This document shows positions 55,541 to 64,000 of a DNA stretch of 64,000 nt, in pieces (the stretch's first letter is position 1; every line of letters begins with the position of its first letter). Location: positions 110,874 to 174,873 of the forward strand of contig JAVTVY010036923.1 in assembly GCA_036873755.1 (NCBI GenBank). Reading direction: 5' to 3'. The position numbers and the translations under genes were made by a program. The stretch comes from Hanleya hanleyi (Eukaryota > Mollusca > Polyplacophora > Lepidopleurida > Hanleyidae). The notes beneath the pieces were generated by a model that did not search any database, was not told where the DNA came from, and saw nothing but the letters and a program-made list of their open reading frames with translations.

Positions 55541-56109
55541 GTGGAGGGCTCGTGGCGTCCCAAATCGTCTAGCCGATTAAACTATTTCAAACAGGTCGTA
55601 GAAGAGAACATGTCAGCTGCGGATCAGGGAATGATGAAAAGTCCCACATACTGCCACTTTTACAATCCCCCCACAGAACTCTCCTACGTTGTTCTCTCCT
55701 ACGTTGTTCTCTCCACCAATCAGTGCATCGCCGTCCTGTATAGCCTCACTCCAATACGCGCTGGAGAGAAGTGTTCTCCTATACATTAGCACACAGGGAA
55801 TGGCATATGAGCCATCCTTGGTCTAAATGAGTCGTATGGGGTGTCCTGTTGGAGCGCTCGTGGGGGGGAGGCCGAGTGGTGTGATTTGTAGTGTAAGTCA
55901 CTACGCAGTCATAGATGAAGCGCCCGAGAGGTAGAGTCCGATTGGAGTGGTTGTTATCGGAAGTCACGTCATTCAGCACATGCGCAGTCGGGTAGTAGTA
56001 GAGAAAGGGTAGATTCGGAGGTGCGCATGCGCGAGTAGTTGAGAAAGGGGCCATGTTTGGTCTGGCTACCTGATGGTGTTACCTCCCCTGTAGGATACCA
56101 ACTACAGGA

Positions 56110-56195
56110 AGTGTGTTTGTGTGTGCGTGGGTGAGCATGCGCGTGTGTAGGTGGGTGGGTGTATGTGTGTGTATGTTTGTGTGTGAGTCTGACCG
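56110..56195 (+). repeat. GT-rich microsatellite
   Basis: TG/GTGTGT tract with interruptions (GTGGGTGGGTGTATGTGTGT), located at the centre of the head-to-head remnant. Confidence 0.8.
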
Positions 56196-56201
56196 GGCAC
56201 T

Positions 56202-56300
56202 ATGTCGAGCTCGTGTACGTTCTCTCAGAAAAGCCTCTCTCGTCGCAACGATATACTCAGACACATCCAATGTGAACACAACCAAGAGACATGGAACACA
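56202..56300 (+). pseudogene. N-terminal finger of the ATPase-type gene, truncated
   Basis: From ATG 56202 the frame reads MSSSCTFSQKSLSRRNDILR, then HIQCEHNQET, collinear with the first 30 codons of the right-arm gene at 34226. Ser replaces the second finger Cys. Similarity ends at NQET near 56290; no Walker motifs follow. Confidence 0.6.
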
Positions 56301-56700
56301 ACAAGCATATTGCGTATTACACATTTTATTACTCCTTCATCACAACACAGCTATGTTTACAATTCTCGTATGCTCCTGCCCGTATATCAGACACATTGTT
56401 GGCTGTTCTTGTCCAATGCTTTTCGCATTTGCATCTATTTATCGACAGAATAAATATTGAAATACCAAACACCATATTTTTTTAAATTCCAAACACCGTA
56501 ATATCAGATACAGGTTTTCACAGAGCAGGCTGTAACCATCAACATGTAGACCAATTGCAACATGTTATGGTATCTATCAGTGCATGGTTGACGAAATTCA
56601 AAGCGATCGGATCACTAGGAGTCCATCTCGACCACATAACGTCCATTCCCATGCCCTTTTTCGGAGCCAATTCGGACCATTAGGAGTCCATCTCGGCCCC

Positions 56701-59617
56701 AAAACGTCCATTCCCATGCACTTTTTCTACTGCTTATGAGGAGATAGACGATATTCCCACCCCACACCCACCCAGTTGGACGCTCCCCGAAGAGAGCTTC
56801 ACACTGATACCTCCCATGACCCATTAGGACCATTATGGGTCCACCTCGACTCCAAAACGTCCCTTCCAGTATTATCTACCTCTTGCTAATTCCCGGTCTG
56901 CGCATGCAACGATGGTTGAAACACTAGTCTAGTTGGTGGACTCCCACGAATGGTTCAAAATAAGGCCTCATACGATCCAATCGGACCAATATGGGTCCGT
57001 CACGACCTCAACACGTCATTCTATTGCCCTTTCTCCACCGCCTATCCAGTTGGACGTTCCCGCACGAGTGCTTCAAACTGATACCTCACACGACCCAATC
57101 GGACCACTAGGGGTCCACCTAACCCCCAACACGTCCACCTCGATCTGCCTGTCGACTGTGCATGCGCACAGTAACTTTTCAACAAAAGTCAACGCCTGAC
57201 CTCGAGGCCCCTTGCATCGTGTTCTCCATCACGAGACAAAGAAAACAAGGGGTCACACCCCATACCGCAAATGCCCATGCGTGTGTTTCCCATTAGGTTA
57301 AACATTGTCTCAATGCAATCCCAATTTATATATTGTGGCAAGACAATTCCAAATTTCAAAAGAATCCGTTAAGTCGTTCTAAAAATATTGTCTGGAAACG
57401 AAATTTCAAATCGGCCCCAGGTGCGGCCACCGTTGGGAAAATGTGAACGGAAAGCGTTCGGAAACGTCATCTTGTGACATGATATTCAAATACCAAATTT
57501 AGAAAGAATCTGTCAGGTCGTTCTAATTGTATTTTCTAGAAACGCTAGATGAGTTGTGATTAAGTTGTTCTGATCATATTGTCTGAACATTTTGGAAATT
57601 GAATGAATAGCTGGTCATTGGTTCAAAAAGCTGTTAAGCCACTGTCTCTGCGAAAGTTCAATTAAATATGGGAGAAATGTATACATGCACCACTGATCCA
57701 CTTTGTGACATGGATGGTACATCCATGAATAACGGGTATTGCTGAAGAAGCAAACGAGAATATGCAAATCAGCACATTGGTCATAATTGAACCAATGGTC
57801 AACCACTATTTTGACTCCCACATTGACATGGCTGAGCCATGGCTATGAACCAGTCACTGAATGTGCTATAAATGCAAATGAGAGATCATATTTTGAACCA
57901 ATGGCCAACCACTATTGTGATCCCAACAGAGACAGTCACATTATCATAGGTTCGATTGGAAAATTTGCAAATAAGGGAAAATCTAGAAGAAGAAAATTCA
58001 CCAGTTTCGGGCTGAAGATTTGCTTGGATATCTTGGAAAGCCTCGTGGTTTTATACGTTCGGTGCTAGACGAGATCACATTGCTGAAAGTTTACCGATGA
58101 TATCTGCTCTCATTCTAATTTGATGTGTACAATAATAGAACACACGAATATGAGTGTTATTCACAGATCTTTATCTAACATTCGAATGAGTTACTCGGTT
58201 CATAATTCATGGGTTTGTATCACATAAACAGCATCGTCATTTTCGCCCTTTCTGAAGCTCATTCTTCACTCGGTCGATCAGTTATATAATTATCGGCCGT
58301 CGGCGATGGACCGATATTAACTACAGTGCCATATGTTGTTTAAATTCATAATTTCGATCAGAAGTCAAGATCCCTATCTCAAAGGTCTATTTCAAACCTA
58401 TCATGCTGATTCGATTGACTCGTCTGCCGAAGTTTTCCTTTTCACGTGTGTCGTAAATCACACGCTATGACGGGTGTGGTTCATAAGAGTTTATTTCATT
58501 TATTGATAAACTAAAGCAGAGGATACGTGCTATACTAAATCAATCATCATCTGTTCCCTCTGAGAGCACTGCAGCAAGACAGTTTCCTCAACAGAATAAT
58601 TCATAATCAAATCCTTGTTCTTCAAATAAAATATGCTTTGATCTCATAAAAAGGCTCTCCGTAATGTTCCAAGAAATCGTTGACATATGGTGCCTGCAGT
58701 TTACAACAGACTACATCCGCTGGCGGAATCTTCCATGGCAGATATTGACAGCTTTGTTAACTAGAATAACAATACATTTAGATAGTTCGTAGCCAATTCG
58801 GCATTTTCGTTTAGTAAGTTACATGTAGCTACAGGTCCAGACCCGGAATGTTATAACGGTGTGTTAACTTTTTATGATCCGTAGAGATAAGATTGTCAAC
58901 ACTTTATCAGTTTTTGCTCAATTAAATTGCAATAAATAAACTCAGCAAAAGGAGTTATATATTTTCTGAAAGCTATTCATTGGGGGAATTAAAACAAAAG
59001 CGATAATTTTGTTTCCTGTTCATTGCAACTGAATATGTTGAACTTAAATGTGGCGGCTTGTGAAAAGTTAGCCTTCAAACATCCTTGCTAATAACTGGTA
59101 AAGTATTCATCATAATTATGTACACTTAAGGATTCCTATACTAGTAATATACTTTTCAGGAAAACCATTTACCAATTCTAGAAACGGGTAGTAATCAACC
59201 AGATCAAAGTATTTTTTTTTTTCTGTAAGCCCTGGAATTACCACTATGCATTTATTGCTTTATTAAGCCATGCTTTACATAAACCCTTACAATACCCACA
59301 TGGCCAAGGGCTTACAACCTTTTATAATCCAATAATCCCGAATAACATATATGTATATATAATCAAATACAAAAAGTAGATATTTACTCCCCACAAGAAA
59401 CAGTAAAATGTGGCTAAGGTATATATCACAGAAAAAAGCAGCTTAGGTAATATATTATTCGCATCGATTTAAAGTACAAAATTACATTAGATGAAGGATT
59501 TATTTCCCATATCTCCTTATCAATATGTTGCATTTTAGGTAGCTTGTTCATCGACTAGGAGAGCCCACTTGGTTTAAAAGGATGCGAAAGAGTCATTGGT
59601 TAAAGCAATATTTTTGC
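56701..59617 (+). repeat. 2917-bp direct tandem duplication, copy 1
   Basis: The copy comprises part of the virus-like element's terminal repeats (56701-57310), a degenerate tandem array, ~1.6 kb of unrecognised sequence (57.6-59.2 kb), and the 3' UTR and poly(A) tract of the L1/Tx1-like LINE (59212-59617). A 93-codon frame at 57787-58068 and a minus-strand 68-codon frame at 57615-57821 have no known motif. Confidence 0.92.
57330..57600 (+). repeat. degenerate ~155-bp tandem array (two units)
   Basis: 'AATTCCAAATTTCAAAAGAA...TGTCTGGAAACGAAATT' and 'AATACCAAATTTAGAAAGAA...TTTTCTAGAAACG' are two diverged units of the type seen at 2520-3606, without the GGAC tract. The array is present again at 60247-60517. 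Confidence 0.55.
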
Positions 59618-62534
59618 AAAACGTCCATTCCCTTGCACTTTTTCTACTGCTTATGAGGAGATAGACGATATTCCCACCCCACACCCACCCAGTTGGACGC
59701 TCCCCGAAGAGAGCTTCACACTGATACCTCCCATGACCCATTAGGACCATTATGGGTCCACCTCGACTCCAAAACGTCCCTTCCAGTATTATCTACCTCT
59801 TGCTAATTCCCGGTCTGCGCATGCAACGATGGTTGAAACACTAGTCTAGTTGGTGGACTCCCACGAATGGTTCAAAATAAGGCCTCATACGATCCAATCG
59901 GACCAATATGGGTCCGTCACGACCTCAAAACGTCATTCTATTGCCCTTTCTCTACCGCCTATCCAGTTGGACGTTCCCGCACGAGTGCTTCAAACTGATA
60001 CCTCACACGACCCAATCGGACCACTAGGGGTCCACCTAACCCCCAACACGTCCACCTCGATCTGCCTGTCGACTGTGCATGCGCACAGTAACTTTTCAAC
60101 AAAAGTCAACGCCTGACCTCGAGCCCCCTTGCATCGTATTCTCCATCACGAGACAAAGAAAACAAGGGGTCACACCCCATACCGCAAATGCCCATGCGTG
60201 TGTTTCCCATTAGGTTAAACATTGTCTCAATGCAATCCCAATTTATATATTGTGGCAAGACAATTCCAAATTTCAAAAGAATCCGTTAAGTCGTTCTAAA
60301 AATATTGTCTGGAAACGAAATTTCAAATCTGCCCCAGGTGCGGCCACCGTTGGGAAAATGTGAACGGAAAGCGTTCGGAAACGTCATCTTGTGACATGAT
60401 ATTCAAATACCAAATTTAGAAAGAATCTGTCAGGTCGTTCTAATTGTATTTTCTAGAAACGCTAGATGAGTTGTGATTAAGTTGTTCTGATCATATTGTC
60501 TGAACATTTTGGAAATTGAATGAATAGCTGGTCATTGGTTCAAAAAGCTGTTAAGCCACTGTCTCTGCGAAAGTTCAATTAAATATGGGAGAAATGTATA
60601 CATGCACCACTGATCCACTTTGTGACATGGATGGTACATCCATGAATAACGGGTATTGCTGAAGAAGCAAACGAGAATATGCAAATCAGCACATTGGTCA
60701 TAATTGAACCAATGGTCAACCACTATTTTGACTCCCACATTGACATGGCTGAGCCATGGCTATGAACCAGTCACTGAATGTGCTATAAATGCAAATGAGA
60801 GATCATATTTTGAACCAATGGCCAACCACTATTGTGATCCCAACAGAGACAGTCACATTATCATAGGTTCGATTGGAAAATTTGCAAATAAGGGAAAATC
60901 TAGAAGAAGAAAATTCACCAGTTTCGGGCTGAAGATTTGCTTGGATATCTTGGAAAGCCTCGTGGTTTTATACGTTCGGTGCTAGACGAGATCACATTGC
61001 TGAAAGTTTACCGATGATATCTGCTCTCATTCTAATTTGATGTGTACAATAATAGAACACACGAATATGAGTGTTATTCACAGATCTTTATCTAACATTC
61101 GAATGAGTTACTCGGTTCATAATTCATGGGTTTGTATCACATAAACAGCACCGTCATTTTCGCCCTTTCTGAAGCTCATTCTTCACTCGGTCGATCAGTT
61201 ATATAATTATCGGCCGTCGGCGATGGACCGATATTAACTACAGTGCCATATGTTGTTTAAATTCATAATTTCGATCAGAAGTCAAGATCCCTATCTCAAA
61301 GGTCTATTTCAAACCTATCATGCTGATTCGATTGACTCGTCTGCCGAAGTTTTCCTTTTCACGTGTGTCGTAAATCACACGCTATGACGGGTGTGGTTCA
61401 TAAGAGTTTATTTCATTTATTGATAAACTAAAGCAGAGGATACGTGCTATACTAAATCAATCATCATCTGTTCCCTCTGAGAGCACTGCAGCAAGACAGT
61501 TTCCTCAACAGAATAATTCATAATCAAATCCTTGTTCTTCAAATAAAATATGCTTTGATCTCATAAAAAGGCTCCCCGTAATGTTCCAAGAAATCGTTGA
61601 CATATGGTGCCTGCAGTTTACAACAGACTACATCCGCTGGCGGAATCTTCCATGGCAGATATTGACAGCTTTGTTAACTAGAATAACAATACATTTAGAT
61701 AGTTCCTAGCCAATTCGGCATTTTCGTTTAGTAAGTTACATGTAGCTACAGGTCCAGACCCGGAATGTTATAACGGTGTGTTAACTTTTTATGATCCGTA
61801 GAGATAAGATTGTCAACACTTTATCAGTTTTTGCTCAATTAAATTGCAATAAATAAACTCAGCAAAAGGAGTTATATATTTTCTGAAAGCTATTCATTGG
61901 GGGAATTAAAACAAAAGCGATAATTTTGTTTCCTGTTCATTGCAACTGAATATGTTGAACTTAAATGTGGCGGCTTGTGAAAAGTTAGCCTTCAAACATC
62001 CTTGCTAATAACTGGTAAAGTATTCATCATAATTATGTACACTTAAGGATTCCTATACTAGTAATATACTTTTCAGGAAAACCATTTACCAATTCTAGAA
62101 ACGGGTAGTAATCAACCAGATCAAAGTATTTTTTTTTTCCTGTAAGCCCTGGAATTACCACTATGCATTTATTGTTTTATTAAGCCATGCTTTACATAAA
62201 CCCTTACAATACCCACATGGCCAAGGGCTTACAACCTTTTTATAATCCAATAATCCCGAATAACATATATGTATATATAATCAAATACAAAAAGTAGATA
62301 TTTACTCCCCACAAGAAACAGTAAAATGTGGCTAAGGTATATATCACAGAAAAAAGCAGCTTAGGTAATATATTATTCGCATCGATTTAAAGTACAAAAA
62401 TACATTAGATGAAGGATTTATTTCCCATATCTCCTTATCAATATGTTGCATTTTAGGTAGCTTGTTCATCGACTAGGAGAGCCCACTTGGTTTAAAAGGA
62501 TGCGAAAGAGTCATTGGTTAAAGCAATATTTTTT
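59618..62534 (+). repeat. 2917-bp direct tandem duplication, copy 2
   Basis: It begins AAAACGTCCATTCCC, as at 56701, and follows copy 1 at a constant offset of 2917 with about ten scattered differences seen by eye. It ends in the LINE at TAAAGCAATATTTTT, after which the LINE ORF continues only on this side. Confidence 0.92.
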
Positions 62535-64000
62535 CCAAGTCCTTCGTCCGATAAATAGATTCGCACACACCCATGAAACTGGGGACTGTACCTCTACTTC
62601 TGTAACCGTACAGGCAAAATTTTACAATTAAAATTAAGTTGTTTATCAGAGCCGTTGTACTTGTTTTCCCCAGCAACACATCTCTGCCAGAGAGGTCAAT
62701 TTCTGATGCAATATTTATCTCTACAGCACAGGCTTGGAATTGAGCCCATATATGTCTGACATGGATACATGACCAAAATAAATGTAGAATAGTTTCCCTA
62801 TCATTATTACAGAAACTGCATCTGTCCGACTCTGCCCTTCCCCATTTGCTCAAGAGTATTAGTAACCAGGTAGTTGCGTAATCTGGAATTGAAAATACTG
62901 GAGTTTGGTTTCAGTGGTGACGGAGAAGGGGTTTTGATAAATGAGTTTCCATTCAGCTTCACTAATATTCGGAAGGTTCAGGGAATCATTCCATTTAATT
63001 TGGCTATTGCGAGGGGTTCCCTGAACCAATTTAAGTAGAGATCGGTATATAAATTTGGAGCATTCTTGGTTTCTGAGTTTGAATAGTATTTTTTCTCCAT
63101 TGAAGCTTGATTGTGGGGTTTTCTCATAATATCCTTTGATATGTTATGAATAACAGCGTAATAAGTTAAAAAGTTTTTCGGCTTGGTTGGGAATTTACCC
63201 TGAAAAATCTGAAAGCTTAAGAATTCAGAGTTATGATCGACTACATGTAGATCTCTCAAAACCCTGACCCCGCATGATGCCAATTCTTAATTTCACTCCA
63301 ATTGCATATTGGGGCATAGTTATATATCAAATCATCCATGGGACCTGAGATAGTCAATTCTCCATGCATATTCTTGATCCAGGCTAGGAGAACATCCTTC
63401 CAAAACGTATTTTTAACATTTGTAATGATTTTCTGCAACCCAACCCTATTCAGCTCCCAGACCGTTGAGCCTATATTCGGGAAGATTTTGAGCATCATAT
63501 CGGATTGAAAATCTGTGAAAGCTACACTATATTTAATCGATTTAATTTTCATACAATCAATAAATGACGGAATGTGTATCATATTTAGCCCTTCATCTTG
63601 TTGACTGCAAATAATTGTTTTCCTTTTAATCGTGTCAGGCCCTCCTCCCCAGATAAAAGCGTACAACATTTTCTGTAAATCGGTAAAAAAAATCGTCGGG
63701 TGGGTTAGGCAGAGCAGAGGAGAGATGAGTGAGAAGTGGTAAAGCGAAAGTTTTAATAATTGTTTCTTTTTTCAATTGGACTCAAAATTTTCTTACACCA
63801 CGATCCTAACAAGCGTCTAATAGCACCAAGTTTTGGCATATAATTCAAAGCTGGCATCTCTTCCAGGTCTGGGCTGAAAGATATCTCCAATAGTTTAAAC
63901 CCTCCAGGATCCCAGTTGATTATATAGTGTTCATACAATTTAGTTGGGTTACCCTTTTTACTTCCAATCCACTGGATAATAGATTTTTCAATATTCATTT
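62130..64000 (-). mobile_element. L1/Tx1-like LINE, 3' part (runs off the window)
   Basis: On the minus strand the order is RT C-terminal region, zinc-knuckle region, stop near 62518, ~390 bp of 3' UTR and a poly(A) tract at about 62130 (seen as a T run on the plus strand). The 3' UTR and poly(A) also occur in duplication copy 1 (59212-59617). Confidence 0.8.
62518..63998 (-). pseudogene. L1/Tx1-like LINE ORF2, C-terminal part, frameshifted
   Basis: Four minus-strand blocks in changing frames follow one another. 63998-63753 has GSWCKKILSPIEK, the conserved thumb stretch. 63669-63256 has FIWGGGPDTIKRKTIICSQQ and GLNMIHIPSFIDCMKIKSIK, hallmark L1/Tx1 blocks after RT. 63283-62978 continues with VLRDLHVVDHNSEFLSFQIF and FLTYYAVI. 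62853-62518 has CSFCNNDRETILHLFWSC, the zf-RVT type C-C-H-C motif. At least three phase changes show it is dead. Catalytic RT motifs lie beyond the window. Confidence 0.85.

Larger units (their letters stand above)
55187..57310. mobile_element. remnant related to the palindromic element, also head-to-head
   Basis: A minus-strand zinc-finger remnant (55190-55540) and a plus-strand finger start (56202) diverge from a centre near 55.7-56.2 kb that has ATGCGCAG/GCGCATGCGC motifs (about 55980 and 56023). The right end (56.6-57.3 kb) has CCAATCGGACCACTAGGGGT-type terminal units, TGCATGCGCACAG, and a GTTTCCCATTAGGTTAAACA edge that matches 37708-37728 of the palindrome. The left side abuts the LINE tail. 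No ATPase core remains. Confidence 0.65.

Noticed and set aside
57787..58068. 93-codon frame conserved in both tandem copies as evidence of a gene
   Set aside because: The copies are too recent for conservation to mean anything, and the product has no recognisable domain.

Overview
The window looks like a gene-poor, repeat-rich stretch of an animal nuclear genome, probably a marine invertebrate; I cannot name the species. It is AT-rich, with no operons or bacterial signals. The only intact host-type gene I can defend is a family-31 glycosyltransferase (10015-11184), preceded by a splice acceptor and followed by a polyadenylation signal. Almost everything else is mobile DNA, much of it nested. 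The tandem-repeat elements ending in GGAC microsatellites resemble the 'pearl' elements first described in bivalves. Similar elements occur elsewhere, so this does not settle the phylum.

Layout. 1-9.6 kb: a TTAA-flanked MITE split by a pearl-like element, then three further inverted-repeat elements. 10.0-11.2 kb: the glycosyltransferase gene. 11.7-21.3 kb: several MITEs, a foldback carrying a tRNA-like T-arm, and a second MITE split by a second pearl-like element. 21.5-26.5 kb: a Kolobok-like transposon (THAP remnant, TTAA target site) inserted in the second unit of a 287-bp tandem duplication. 26.5-29.45 kb: little recognisable apart from a half MITE and a SINE-like fragment.

29.45-37.95 kb is the most unusual part. 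It is an imperfect 8.5-kb palindrome of two head-to-head copies of an element. Each arm carries remnants of a C2H2 finger/P-loop ATPase gene of packaging-ATPase type, a small acidic ORF and a second zinc-finger ORF, all read outward. The outer ends carry ~155-bp repeats, each holding an NRF1-type palindrome and often a CRE. Every gene is broken, and differently in each arm. A related, shorter head-to-head remnant lies at 55.19-57.3 kb.

38.1-40.8 kb: a large foldback element inside a degenerate ~155-bp tandem array. 40.9-55.2 kb: a decayed CR1/L2-like LINE interrupted by a complete and very young Ty3/gypsy element (42687-54263, minus strand, 2227-bp LTRs, 4-bp ATAT target duplication). That element has gag, pol and an unusual third zinc-finger/Thr-Ser-rich ORF. 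56.70-62.53 kb: a near-identical 2917-bp direct tandem duplication. 62.13 kb to the window end: the 3' part of a decayed L1/Tx1-like LINE on the minus strand.

The genes do not form a pathway. The useful information is the relative order of insertions, which the nesting and one preserved empty site reveal.
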